From Mycobacterium asiaticum (GTDB lineage: Bacteria; Actinomycetota; Actinomycetes; Mycobacteriales; Mycobacteriaceae): DNA of 64,000 bases. Every line of letters starts with the position of its first letter. The first letter of the stretch is position 1. The stretch spans positions 116,972 through 180,971 of the forward strand of contig NZ_LZMH01000043.1 in NCBI RefSeq assembly GCF_001673635.1, in the 5' to 3' direction. Shown here one piece after another: positions 1 to 8,262 of the stretch. The notes beneath the pieces were generated by a model. That model saw only the letters and a program-made list of their open reading frames with translations, was not told the DNA's origin and searched no databases. The translations under genes were made by a program, and so were the position numbers.

Positions 1-1307
1 TCAAAGAGCTTTTCGCGCAGGGTTCCCGGACTGTACTCCTTCTGCATGAGGCCCTTGTCCTGGAGTACCGGGACCACATACTCGAAGAATTCCTCGTAGC
101 TTTCAGGCAGCAACGCGTTCATGACCTGAACCCCGTCAACTCCTGCGGCCTGGTACGCAACCAGTCGCGCAGCGATGGTTTCCGGCGATCCGACAACCAT
201 CTGCGGTAATGACAGCGACGACAGAAAGTCTTTAATTGTCGGCTTGGCGCCTTCGGGCCACGCGTTGATCATCGAGATGAATGCGCCGCGGATACCGGGA
301 ATCTCGTCAAGGATGTCCTCGAGCGGCGTCGACGCGTCATAACGGCCCAGATCAATGCCACTCAGGCTCGAGAAATATGCCGTCTGCGCTTCCTGGCTGC
401 GAAACTCCTCCAATTCGCCCCACTTTCGCAGAGCCTCCTCGTCGGTCGATCCGACGATGAACATCATTGCCTGAAGGAACTTGATGTCACCGTCCCAGCG
501 CCCTCGCTCGCGAGCCAGTCCCCGCACAGTGTCGATCTGCGCGGTGATGGTCTCGAGGGACATCGCCGAAAGAAACATGAGTTCCGCATGGCTGCTTGCG
601 AATTCGAGTCCGGCTGGTGAGCCGCCGGCTTGGGCCAGCACGGGCGTGCGTTGCGGCGATGGCTCCATCAAGTTGAAACCTTCGACGCTGTACCGCTTAC
701 CCTCGTGGTTGATGTCATGCACCTTCGCGGGGTCGGCATACACGCCGGCTGACGGGTCGTCGACGATAGAGTCGAGGTCCCATGACCCTTCCCAGAGTTT
801 GTATGTGACGTCGACGTACTCGTCGGCCCACGCGTAGCGCTCATCGTGCGAGAGGTTGCCGGGCAGTCCGAGGTTTCGGAACGCACGCTCGTTGGCCGAG
901 GTGACGATGTTCCACCCGACACGCCCGTTTGTGAGGTGATCGAGGGTAGAAATTGCGCGGGCGAAGACGAAGGGGTGATGAGAAATAACCGAACTGGTGT
1001 AGAGAAATCCAATGTCGGCCGTCTCGCGAGCCATTGCCGGAATGAGCATGGTGCAGTCGCCGATGGGCACGTTCATCGCCATCTCGAAGATCACGTCGCG
1101 CGATCCCTTGTACTCACCCTGGACGCCGATGACATCGGTGAAGAAGAAGGCGTCGATCTTGGCGCGTTCAGCCTTCTTGGCCAGATCTACCCAGAGATCG
1201 AAGCCCTTGAACTCGCGGTTCCGGGCACGTGGATGACGCCAGATCCCGTGGAAGTTGTGCCCGATCGAGTCCATCACCAACAACGTGAAGATCATGCGTT
1301 TCGGCAC
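1..1307 (-). CDS. LLM-class (NtaA/SnaA/DszA-type) flavin-dependent monooxygenase, 3' end outside window
   Basis: The reverse-strand reading frame stays open from a GTG at 1307 to the window edge, giving about 435 residues, so only a short C-terminal tail is missing. The start (VPKRMIFTLLVMDSIG...) is typical of the NtaA/SnaA/DszA branch of bacterial luciferase-like monooxygenases, which use FMNH2 from a separate reductase to oxidise an organic substrate with O2. Further family-typical stretches are TNGRVGWNIVTS, the SWDLDSIVDDPS region and PVLAQAGGSPAG. The GTG start is favoured by a GAGGA Shine-Dalgarno about 6 nt upstream. A palindrome at 1356-1367 lies between this gene and the SDR gene behind it, so it probably has its own regulated promoter. 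The substrate cannot be deduced. Confidence 0.85.
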   Translation of the reverse strand, partial: MPKRMIFTLLVMDSIGHNFHGIWRHPRARNREFKGFDLWVDLAKKAERAKIDAFFFTDVIGVQGEYKGSRDVIFEMAMNVPIGDCTMLIPAMARETADIGFLYTSSVISHHPFVFARAISTLDHLTNGRVGWNIVTSANERAFRNLGLPGNLSHDERYAWADEYVDVTYKLWEGSWDLDSIVDDPSAGVYADPAKVHDINHEGKRYSVEGFNLMEPSPQRTPVLAQAGGSPAGLEFASSHAELMFLSAMSLETITAQIDTVRGLARERGRWDGDIKFLQAMMFIVGSTDEEALRKWGELEEFRSQEAQTAYFSSLSGIDLGRYDASTPLEDILDEIPGIRGAFISMINAWPEGAKPTIKDFLSSLSLPQMVVGSPETIAARLVAYQAAGVDGVQVMNALLPESYEEFFEYVVPVLQDKGLMQKEYSPGTLREKLF

Positions 1308-1355
1308 TGTGTCCTCGTCTCGACTCGGCGGGAAGGTGCTGTACGTCCGTATGCT

Positions 1356-1367
1356 ATACGATCGTAT
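1356..1367. promoter_or_regulatory. Palindromic operator, site 1 of 4
   Basis: ATACGATCGTAT is a perfect 12-bp palindrome about 50 bp upstream of the monooxygenase start. It matches the other three sites at 4722, 5589 and 5641 in arm sequence (TAC/GTA) and in the 4-nt spacer. The adjacent sequence at 1339-1350 carries a further TGTACG half-site. Confidence 0.55.
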
Positions 1368-1414
1368 GGTGCCGAGCTGGGGTCCGGCAACTACGGTGCG
1401 CTTGTCTTCTGCCA

Positions 1415-2278
1415 TCACCGCATGACGTGTGCGCACTGCCGGTGCGGATGGACGTCGAACAGGTCGCGGTAGGACGGCGGTTGGCGTCCACCGTCGTCGG
1501 TTATGCCGTACCTGACCGCCAGTTCCGCACCGATCAGCGTCTGTCCGCTCACCGTCATCAGGTCCGGGTCGTTGTAGAGGGCCCAGATGACGTGTCCCGT
1601 GAATTCGGGCGTCTCCGCGGATTTGAGGATGTGACCGAACTTTTCGGGGTTGCTCGCGATGATCTTTCGCACCCTGTCGGTGAGCAGCGATCCCATCCAG
1701 ATTGACACGGCCGCGATCCCGTACTCACGAAAGTCGAACGCCATGTCGGCGGCCATCTTGTCGGTTCCGGCTTTCGGGACGCCATAGGCGGGTCCGAACG
1801 CATAGTGAACCGCACCTGAGGATGACGAGAACGCGACCAATCCCTTGCGCTGCGGAAGCATCAGGGGCGCGGCATGGACGGTGGCGACGTAGCTGCTGCG
1901 CAGACCGACGTTGAGTGTGTCGAGGACCCTGAGAGGCTCCTCCCAGAACTTGGTACGCCCCATCATCTCGTCACGGATGATGGCGGCATTGTTGACCAGT
2001 ATGTCGAGCCGGCCCGCTTCCTCGCGTATCCGCTCGAACAACGCCTTGACCTGCTCGTCGTCGCCATGGTCCACGCCCACCGCGATTCCCTCGCCGCCCG
2101 CAGCGGTCACCTGGGCGGCTGTCTCGTCGATGCTGCCCTTCGACGGCGCTGCGGCGTCGGTCCGGGTGCGGCCGGTGACGTATACCTTGCAGCCGTGGCT
2201 GCCGAGTGCGCGGGCGATGCCGGCTCCCGCGCCGCGGCTGGCTCCCGTCACAAGGGCGACGGGCTTGTCGTGGGGCAT
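1415..2278 (-). CDS. Short-chain dehydrogenase/reductase (DHRS1-like)
   Basis: A 287-residue classical SDR. The cofactor motif TGASRGAGAGIA is near residue 14, the NNAA motif is near 98, and the catalytic pair reads as SSSSGAVHY...YGVPK with a YxxxK spacing. It should reduce or oxidise a carbonyl/alcohol using NAD(P)(H). The unusually long C-terminus and the overall pattern resemble the DHRS1 branch. ATG 2278 is chosen over GTG 2293 because GAGGA lies 8 nt upstream. It begins 11 bp after the stop of the P450 gene, so it is the distal gene of the SDR-ferredoxin-P450-SDR operon. Substrate unknown. Confidence 0.88.
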   Translation of the reverse strand: MPHDKPVALVTGASRGAGAGIARALGSHGCKVYVTGRTRTDAAAPSKGSIDETAAQVTAAGGEGIAVGVDHGDDEQVKALFERIREEAGRLDILVNNAAIIRDEMMGRTKFWEEPLRVLDTLNVGLRSSYVATVHAAPLMLPQRKGLVAFSSSSGAVHYAFGPAYGVPKAGTDKMAADMAFDFREYGIAAVSIWMGSLLTDRVRKIIASNPEKFGHILKSAETPEFTGHVIWALYNDPDLMTVSGQTLIGAELAVRYGITDDGGRQPPSYRDLFDVHPHRQCAHVMR

Positions 2279-2289
2279 AGATGTGTTCC

Positions 2290-3657
2290 TCACCTCGAGA
2301 TCTTGGCCGTCTCCTTGTATTCGGTGATGGGACGGGCCAAATTTTGCTCTTCACAAACCTTTTGCAATCGCTGCACGGTCTCAGCCACGCCCGGTCCCGA
2401 TCTAGGGCCAGGAGTGAACGAGGCGGGTAGGTGACGCATGCCTTGAATCACGCCGATGCTGTCGTAGTGCACGGTCCCCTCCGCCAGGCACTGATAGTCC
2501 GGCATCCGGTCGAGTACCGCGGTGAGCATGGACTTGAACACGGTGCGGGCCACATTCGACCCGATACACCGGTGCACGCCAAGACCGAAGCTGAAGTGGC
2601 GGTTGCCCTTCCGGTCGAGCACCACACTGTCGGGATCGCTGAACAGCGCCGGGTCGCGGTTGGCCATCGCCCAGGACAGCCATAGTCGTTCGCCCTCTTG
2701 CAGGCTGATGCCGAACATTTCCTTGTCTTCGGAGATGGTGCGCGCGTCACCTGGCGCCGGGGTGAAGTAGCGCAGGAACTCTTCGGTGGCGGAGTTCAGC
2801 AGGTTGTGGCGGTCGTCGCTGAGTCGCGTGCGCTCCTCGGCGTGCCGCGACAGCCACTCCAGTGCGTGCGCGGTCAACGCCGTGGTGGTGTCGAACCCGC
2901 CGCCGATGAGCAAATTCAGCATGCCGATCAGCTCGATATCGGGTGGTGCCTCGCCGTCGATCCGGAGCTTGGCCAAGGCGTCGATGATGCCCGGGCGGGG
3001 GCGTTCGCGGATCTCGACTAGATTGGCATAAAGGTCGACTCCCATAGCCAGATACAGCTCGCGCATCCTCGCGGCCTCGGGCGAGTCCGGTTGCGTGTAG
3101 ACCAACGCATGTGCCGGCTCGTTGTAGACCGTCCACTTCTCCAGCGGGATCCCGAGCATCGCCAGTGTGAGCACGGCCGGCACCACGTTGGCAAGGTCAT
3201 CGACGAAGTCCATGCGCCCGGTTTCGATGTGGTCGTCGATGCAGGCGCGCGTGATCTCGTCGACGAACGGCTCCCACCGCTTGACCGCAGCCGGCGACAG
3301 ATAGGGATTGAGCGCAGTCCGGTAGTACCGGTGCTCGGGATCGTCCATCTCGAGCATGCCGCCGCGGAAGTTCTCCGATTCGACGGTCAACGGTATCGAG
3401 ATGCCTTTGTAGCCTCGGCGTTGATGGTGAACGTCGTGATCGTTGGACACATGCGGGCAGCGCGCAAGCTCAAAGACCTCGCGGCCGCCTGCGGCGACCC
3501 AGTGCCCGCCGTAGGTATCAGTCCAGGCGATTGGACACCGCCGGTGCATGTCGTGGGTGATGTCCAAGAAATGCTCACGATAGCCAGCGGAATGGCGATC
3601 GAACGGGTACTGGGGAGCCTCGGACCGATCGACGGGCTTGCTGGACGGGGCACTCAC
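2290..3657 (-). CDS. Cytochrome P450 with extended C-terminus
   Basis: A haem-thiolate monooxygenase of 455 residues. Visible elements are the I-helix GGGFDTTTA, the K-helix ExxR (EEFLR) and the Cys-ligand loop FSFGLGVHRCIGSN. Bacterial class I P450s normally end soon after the ...ASFTPG strand; here about 35 more residues follow (GPGVAETVQRLQKVCEE...), which is uncommon. The GTG start at 3657 lies one base after the ferredoxin stop, implying translational coupling and making that ferredoxin the likely electron donor. An upstream in-frame start at 3705 would lie inside the ferredoxin gene and is less likely. Substrate not predictable. Confidence 0.9.
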   Translation of the reverse strand: MSAPSSKPVDRSEAPQYPFDRHSAGYREHFLDITHDMHRRCPIAWTDTYGGHWVAAGGREVFELARCPHVSNDHDVHHQRRGYKGISIPLTVESENFRGGMLEMDDPEHRYYRTALNPYLSPAAVKRWEPFVDEITRACIDDHIETGRMDFVDDLANVVPAVLTLAMLGIPLEKWTVYNEPAHALVYTQPDSPEAARMRELYLAMGVDLYANLVEIRERPRPGIIDALAKLRIDGEAPPDIELIGMLNLLIGGGFDTTTALTAHALEWLSRHAEERTRLSDDRHNLLNSATEEFLRYFTPAPGDARTISEDKEMFGISLQEGERLWLSWAMANRDPALFSDPDSVVLDRKGNRHFSFGLGVHRCIGSNVARTVFKSMLTAVLDRMPDYQCLAEGTVHYDSIGVIQGMRHLPASFTPGPRSGPGVAETVQRLQKVCEEQNLARPITEYKETAKISR

Positions 3658-3658
3658 G

Positions 3659-3901
3659 TCACTGTTCCCGTCGCCGGTCCTGTGCGTCGCGCCCGGCGGC
3701 CACACCTTCGCCCATCACCGTGATGGCTTGCTCGGGGCACGAATTCACCGCTTCGACGACTGATTCGCGCCGTTCGGAAGGCACGGCCTCGACGACGGCG
3801 TGCGCATGGCCGTCGACATCGTCGAGCTCGAACGATTCCGGCGCAATCATGGCGCATAAGGTGTGGCCCTGACATCGTGAAGGGTCAACTTTGATCCGCA
3901 C
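3659..3901 (-). CDS. Small [3Fe-4S]-type ferredoxin, P450 redox partner
   Basis: An 80-residue ferredoxin starting VRIKVDPSRCQGH. The cluster ligands read C-x2-H-x2-C (CQGHTLC) and a distal CPE motif (NSCPEQAI). The His replaces the second Cys of a canonical cluster motif, a known feature of mycobacterial P450-linked ferredoxins. The GTG start at 3901 has GGGAGG a few bases upstream. The C-terminal about 20 residues (VAAGRDAQDRRREQ) are a charged extension. It lies immediately before the P450 gene and after an SDR gene in the same operon. Confidence 0.88.
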   Translation of the reverse strand: MRIKVDPSRCQGHTLCAMIAPESFELDDVDGHAHAVVEAVPSERRESVVEAVNSCPEQAITVMGEGVAAGRDAQDRRREQ

Positions 3902-3947
3902 TCGGCCTCCCAAATCTGTCGTTGTGCAACGCTTCTGGCTTGGTGTG

Positions 3948-4691
3948 TCAAACGACTGCCGCCCCATTGACGCCGATGACCTGTCCGTTGACATAACCCG
4001 CGCCCTCCGAACACAGGAAGGAGCACACCGCGGCGACCTCGTCGGCAACGCCGAGGCGCCCCGCCGGGATCGCTTGTATCAGCACCTCCGTCCCGGGAAG
4101 CTTGCCCTCTTCCTGTTGCTGCCGAAGCATCGGTGAGTCGATGACAAACGGCGGCACGGTATTCGCCGTAATCCCCTTGCGCGCGTAGTCGAGTGCGACT
4201 GTCTTGGTCATCGCGATGACTCCGCCCTTGGTGGCCGCGTAATGCCCCTGCCTGGAAGCACCCTGCTGGCCCGCCGCCGAGGAGATGGTGACGATACGCC
4301 CCCACTTCCCCGTCACCATGTCCGGCAGCGCCGCCCGTACGCACAGAAACGTGCCAGTGAGGTTGACCGCCACATACCGATTCCACTCGTCGAGGGTGAT
4401 TCGGTCGAACCGCGTGAATCCTGCTATTGCTGCACTGGTAACGAGAATTTCGACCGGCCCAAGAGCGTCACGAACGGTGGCGAAGGCGGACGCCACTTCC
4501 GCTTCGTCGGATATATCTGCACCGACAGCGATCGCCGTGCCTCCTGCCGTATGGATCTCTGCGGCAACCTCTTTGGCCCTGGCAGTATTTTGGTCCACGA
4601 TGGCGACGCGATGTCCGTCGGCCGCGAGCTTGGCACTTATCGATTGACCCAAGCCAGATGCCCCGCCGGTTACCAGCGCAATTCGGCTCAC
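3948..4691 (-). CDS. SDR family oxidoreductase (FabG-like)
   Basis: A 247-residue classical SDR: TGGASGLGQSIS cofactor loop at residue 8, acidic D at the end of the second strand (VDQN) favouring NAD(H), catalytic S...YAATK, and a FabG-like C-terminus (GYVNGQVIGVNGAAVV). The usual NNAG is replaced by TSAA, a mild deviation. It is the first gene after the operator at 4722-4739 and leads the ferredoxin-P450-SDR series, so it probably acts on the alcohol or ketone made by that P450. Confidence 0.88.
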   Translation of the reverse strand: MSRIALVTGGASGLGQSISAKLAADGHRVAIVDQNTARAKEVAAEIHTAGGTAIAVGADISDEAEVASAFATVRDALGPVEILVTSAAIAGFTRFDRITLDEWNRYVAVNLTGTFLCVRAALPDMVTGKWGRIVTISSAAGQQGASRQGHYAATKGGVIAMTKTVALDYARKGITANTVPPFVIDSPMLRQQQEEGKLPGTEVLIQAIPAGRLGVADEVAAVCSFLCSEGAGYVNGQVIGVNGAAVV

Positions 4692-4721
4692 TCACACCAC
4701 CTCTCGACGCTGCACACCCAT

Positions 4722-4739
4722 GCTATACGACTGTATAGC
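4722..4739. promoter_or_regulatory. Palindromic operator, site 2 of 4
   Basis: GCTATAC-GACT-GTATAGC is a perfect 7-bp inverted repeat with a 4-nt spacer, about 30 bp upstream of the SDR gene that starts at 4691. It shares arms and spacing with the sites at 1356, 5589 and 5641. Confidence 0.65.
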
Positions 4740-4774
4740 GCAATTGCGGGTGACACAAGGAGGCTCGCCCGGAA

Positions 4775-5545
4775 TCAGACGCCCGCCGGTCCCGGCGCTC
4801 CATGCATATACAACGTCTGGCCGGAGCAGAAACTTGACGCGTCCGAGGCGAAGAAGAGGACGCCATAGCCGATCTCGTCCGGTTCGCCGAGTCGGCCGAG
4901 ACCGTTCGTCATCGCGATCGCCTCCGGATCGAGCCCATATCGCGCGGCGTCGTCGGTCAAGGTGGCGGCGCGGACGGCGCCAACCGCGATGGCGTTTACC
5001 CGAATGCCCTTCTTGGCCCACGCTGCCGCCATGGACCCGGTCAGATTGTTGACCGCAGCCTTGGCCGCACCGTAGGGCGCCGCCTGCGGCATTGCCAGCA
5101 AGCTTGCGCCCGACGAGATATTGACGATCGCGCCTTTCCCCTGCGCCATCATCGGTTTGGCCGCCGCCTTCGACAAGTGCCAGACGGCCTTGAAGTTCAG
5201 CGCGAGCACGTTCTCGAAGTCATCGTCCGGCCACTTCATGATCGACTTGGTTTCCGCTCCCCCTGCGCAGTTGACCAATACGTCGAGTCGACCGAACTCC
5301 TCGATGGTCTTGTCGACCAGTCCGCGACACGCTTCAGCGGTGGTGACGTTGGTGGAAATTGGCAACGCACGGCGCCCCAATGCCAGCACCTCTTTGGCCG
5401 TCGATTCGAGGGGGTCCGGACGTCGACCGGCCAGCACCAAATCGGCGCCGTGCTCGGCCAGCACCAACGCGGCCCCCCGGCCGATGCCGGTGCCACCTCC
5501 GGTGATGACCGCGACGCAGCCCTCGAGTGAAATCCGACTGTTCAT
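4775..5545 (-). CDS. SDR family oxidoreductase
   Basis: A 256-residue classical SDR with TGGGTGIGRGAA, NCAGG in place of NNAG, an NISSGAS serine segment and YGAAK catalytic motif. The basic RR after the second strand (LAGRRPD) suggests NADP(H). It is divergent from the P450 gene at 5702; the 156 bp between them contain two operator palindromes, so both are probably controlled together. The gap to the next gene downstream holds another operator, making this a separate transcription unit. Confidence 0.88.
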   Translation of the reverse strand: MNSRISLEGCVAVITGGGTGIGRGAALVLAEHGADLVLAGRRPDPLESTAKEVLALGRRALPISTNVTTAEACRGLVDKTIEEFGRLDVLVNCAGGAETKSIMKWPDDDFENVLALNFKAVWHLSKAAAKPMMAQGKGAIVNISSGASLLAMPQAAPYGAAKAAVNNLTGSMAAAWAKKGIRVNAIAVGAVRAATLTDDAARYGLDPEAIAMTNGLGRLGEPDEIGYGVLFFASDASSFCSGQTLYMHGAPGPAGV

Positions 5546-5588
5546 TGCACTCCCTCGATGCGCCTGAATTTAACCGAACCGCCCCGGT

Positions 5589-5602
5589 TGTACGATCGTA
5601 CA
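5589..5602. promoter_or_regulatory. Palindromic operator, site 3 of 4
   Basis: TGTACGATCGTACA is a perfect 14-bp palindrome in the divergent promoter region. It is the best match to site 1 (same GATC centre). Confidence 0.65.
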
Positions 5603-5640
5603 GCGGAGCCAACTTGCTTGTGCACGTTTGTCTCGACAAA

Positions 5641-5672
5641 GTGCTGTGCTGTACGCTTGTACAGCACAGCAC
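5641..5672. promoter_or_regulatory. Long palindromic operator, site 4 of 4
   Basis: Two perfectly complementary 14-bp arms (5641-5654 and 5659-5672) flank the 4-nt spacer GCTT. The core CTGTAC-N4-GTACAG fits the other three sites. It lies just upstream of the P450 ribosome-binding site, where bound repressor would block transcription. Confidence 0.7.
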
Positions 5673-5701
5673 GAATGCGAGCCGCAGGCGAGGAGCCGAC
5701 G

Positions 5702-6889
5702 TTGAGTGATCTGTACTACGACCCGTGGGACGTTGACATCGACTTGGATCCCTATCCGACTTATCGTCGCCTACGAGACGAGTGCCCGGTCTACCACAAC
5801 GAGCGGCATGACTTTTGGGGGATAAGCCGTTACGCGGACGTCGATGCCGCGTTGAAAGACACGGCGCGGCTCAGTTCCGCGAAAGGCGACATTTTGGAAG
5901 TCGTTATGACAGATCCGGTGATGCCGCCGGGCATCTTCATCAACGAGGACCCGCCACTGCACACCATTCACCGTGCGATCGTGTCCAGGGCGTTCACCCC
6001 GAAGAAGATGCGAGCCATCGAGGACAAAATTCGCGGCTTTTGTGCTGCCTGTCTTGATCCGCTAGTCGGTAGCGAAAGCTTCGACTTCGTAAAGGATTTG
6101 GGAGCCGAACTCCCCATGCGCACGATTGGAATGCTTGCCGGCATTCCCGACGCCGAACAGCCGGCCGTGCGGGCGCATGCCAATCAGGTGCTGCGCAACG
6201 AAGCCGGACAACCGATGGCAGTCAAGAAGGACCGTTACTTCACCGGTGAAATGTTCAGCGAATACGTGGAGTGGCGGGAGAATAATCCTTCGGATGATTT
6301 GATCACTGAGCTGCTGAACGTCGAGTTCGAGGACGAAAACGGCATCACCCGCAGGCTGACCAAACAGGAGCTCACCGTGTTCCTGGCGGTCGTCGCGGGC
6401 GCCGGCGTCGAGACAACGGGGCGCATGTTCGGCTGGATGGGCAAAGTCCTGGCCGAACACCCCGACCAACGCAAAGAACTGGCCCAGGACCACGGGCTGA
6501 TACCGACCGCCATCGAAGAACTGCTCCGCTTCGAGCCGCCCGGCCCGCATGTGGCACGCTACGTCGCCAGCGATGACGTCACGTTTCAAGGACACGTGGT
6601 GCCGGCCGGCAGCGCCCTGCTGGTCATGTTGGCGTCAGCCAACCGCGACGAACGCCACTTCGACGACCCCGACAGGTTCGACATTCGCCGAAAACCAGGC
6701 GGTCACCTGACCTTTGGCCGCGGAGCGCACTTCTGCGTGGGTTCTCCCCTGGCCCGCTTAGAGGGCCGCGTAGCGCTCGAAGAGGTGCTGAAGCGATGGC
6801 CGGATTGGGACGTGGACATGGCCGCGGCGCGACGCTCACGCACCTCCACGGTGCGCGGTTGGGACAGCATGCCGGCCGTCGTCGGCTGA
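5702..6889 (+). CDS. Cytochrome P450
   Basis: A 395-residue bacterial class I P450: I-helix AGAGVETTG, K-helix EELLR, haem-ligand loop FGRGAHFCVGSPLAR. The frame stays open far upstream, but that part contains both operator palindromes. TTG 5702 is preferred because GAGGAG sits 6 nt upstream and the product then begins LSDLYYDPWD, as usual for the family; ATG 5675 is the alternative. There is no ferredoxin directly behind it, so it may share the ferredoxin at 3659. It is divergent from an SDR gene. Confidence 0.9.
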   Translation: MSDLYYDPWDVDIDLDPYPTYRRLRDECPVYHNERHDFWGISRYADVDAALKDTARLSSAKGDILEVVMTDPVMPPGIFINEDPPLHTIHRAIVSRAFTPKKMRAIEDKIRGFCAACLDPLVGSESFDFVKDLGAELPMRTIGMLAGIPDAEQPAVRAHANQVLRNEAGQPMAVKKDRYFTGEMFSEYVEWRENNPSDDLITELLNVEFEDENGITRRLTKQELTVFLAVVAGAGVETTGRMFGWMGKVLAEHPDQRKELAQDHGLIPTAIEELLRFEPPGPHVARYVASDDVTFQGHVVPAGSALLVMLASANRDERHFDDPDRFDIRRKPGGHLTFGRGAHFCVGSPLARLEGRVALEEVLKRWPDWDVDMAAARRSRTSTVRGWDSMPAVVG

Positions 6890-6957
6890 CAGGGCGACCT
6901 CGGCTGCACTACTGGCCCTGCGGTTCACCTAACCTTCGGCGTTGACGTCTCCCCGAG

Positions 6958-7521
6958 ATGCGGCTTTCAGTGTGGACACGCGCGGTCACCTTTCTGCTTA
7001 CCGATATCGAGGGCTCCACCGCCGCGTGGGAGGCCGATGCCGACGCTATGGCGAGGGCACTCGCGCGACACGACGAGCTCGTCGAGCAAGTAGTCACCTC
7101 CCGCGGCGGGCGGCTCGTCAAGACGCGCGGTGAAGGGGACGCGACGTTCTCGGTATTCGATCGGCCGTCGGCGGCAGCCGCCGCCGCAATCGAGCTGCAG
7201 GAAGCAATCCGTCACGAGCCGTGGGCGCTGCGAGAGCCCATGCGTATCCGCGTGGCCCTACACACCGGTGAGGTCGAGCTTCGCGACGGTGATTACTTCG
7301 GCCGTGCGGTCAATCGCGCTGCGCGGCTGCGGTCGCTGGCGACGGGTGGGCAGATCCTGTGCTCGGGTGCGACGGCAGAGCTGGTCATCGACACGATTCC
7401 GGATGATGTCGTGCTGGGTGACCTGGGCATGCGGCAGCTGAAAAACCTGCTACGCCCCGAGCAAGTGTTCGCTGTGCTGCAATGTGTTACCTGTGTCAAT
7501 GATCCGGCTGATACCGGATGA
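6958..7521 (+). CDS. Stand-alone class III adenylate/guanylate cyclase-like domain
   Basis: A 187-residue protein that is almost entirely a class III nucleotidyl cyclase domain: VTFLLTDIEGST (first metal Asp), KTRGEGDATF (second metal region), and VNRAARLRSLATGGQILCS. In mycobacteria this sequence type usually forms the N-terminus of long LuxR-type ATPase regulators; here no such partner domain follows. Either it makes cAMP by itself as a dimer or it is a trimmed remnant of a larger regulator. It lies between a P450 gene and a TetR gene on the opposite strand. Confidence 0.8.
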   Translation: MRLSVWTRAVTFLLTDIEGSTAAWEADADAMARALARHDELVEQVVTSRGGRLVKTRGEGDATFSVFDRPSAAAAAAIELQEAIRHEPWALREPMRIRVALHTGEVELRDGDYFGRAVNRAARLRSLATGGQILCSGATAELVIDTIPDDVVLGDLGMRQLKNLLRPEQVFAVLQCVTCVNDPADTG

Positions 7522-7539
7522 CGTGGTCGTACCCCGCGG

Positions 7540-8160
7540 TCATTCGCGGTGGACGCTTGACGGCTGCGACGGCTCACTGGGCGAATGACTTTGCCAAGTG
7601 TCACGATCGGCGTGCTCGTTCAGAGCCCAGCGTGAAGCCAGGGTGTCGCAAATGGTGCGTTGCTCGGTCTCATTCAGGTCGTGCATAAGGAGTCCTTCGA
7701 CGGTGAAGATGCCGATCATCACCTCGGCTTCCACAGTCGAAGTTGAAACTCCCGCAGTCTCCAATTCGTAACGGAACATACTGCCGGTAATCAGGTGGAA
7801 GTTGCGATGCCACTCGGCGATGGAGGCCGAATGCTCGACGCGGGAGTGCACCGTCGTCACTAGGCGGCTCATCTGGCGCAACTGACGAACGACCCACAGC
7901 ACTCGAGCGGGAATCGGTTCGGTCGCCACTTGTTGGTACTGCGGCCAGATGTCGGCCATGACGGAGTCAAGCACAGCGATCAGAACGTCGTCCTTATCCC
8001 CGAAGTACCAGTAGATGGTGTTTGGTGCGACCCCGGCTTCCTTGGCAAGGCGACTCATCGAGGTGGCGTCGTAGCCGGCGTCGATGAACAGCCGTCGTGC
8101 TGCCACGACAATTTCTGCACGCTTCTCGTCGGCGGCCTGCGGGCGTTTGTTCCGTGCCAT
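7540..8160 (-). CDS. TetR family transcriptional regulator
   Basis: A 206-residue TetR protein. The N-terminal helix-turn-helix runs from AEIVVAARRLFIDAGYDATSM to VAPNTIYWYFGDKDDVL, close to the family consensus; the remainder is a ligand domain of unknown specificity. It is divergent from the alpha/beta hydrolase gene, and the gap contains two copies of TTGAA-N5-TTCAA, very likely its own operators. It therefore probably represses itself and the hydrolase (and perhaps the SDR gene after it). Confidence 0.9.
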   Translation of the reverse strand: MARNKRPQAADEKRAEIVVAARRLFIDAGYDATSMSRLAKEAGVAPNTIYWYFGDKDDVLIAVLDSVMADIWPQYQQVATEPIPARVLWVVRQLRQMSRLVTTVHSRVEHSASIAEWHRNFHLITGSMFRYELETAGVSTSTVEAEVMIGIFTVEGLLMHDLNETEQRTICDTLASRWALNEHADRDTWQSHSPSEPSQPSSVHRE

Positions 8161-8192
8161 CGTTCCCTCTATATCGACTAGATCACACTATG

Positions 8193-8239
8193 TTGAACGA
8201 CATTCAAGAACTTGTTAGCTTTTGTTGAACGCCATTCAA
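8193..8239. promoter_or_regulatory. Two TetR-type operators (TTGAA-N5-TTCAA)
   Basis: Inverted repeats at 8193-8207 and 8225-8239 have identical arms and near-identical spacers (CGACA, CGCCA). They start 32 bp apart, three helical turns, which would let dimers bind on the same face. They fill the divergent promoter region between the TetR gene and the hydrolase. Confidence 0.7.
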
Positions 8240-8262
8240 GATACTCGATGGGGGCCGGAACC

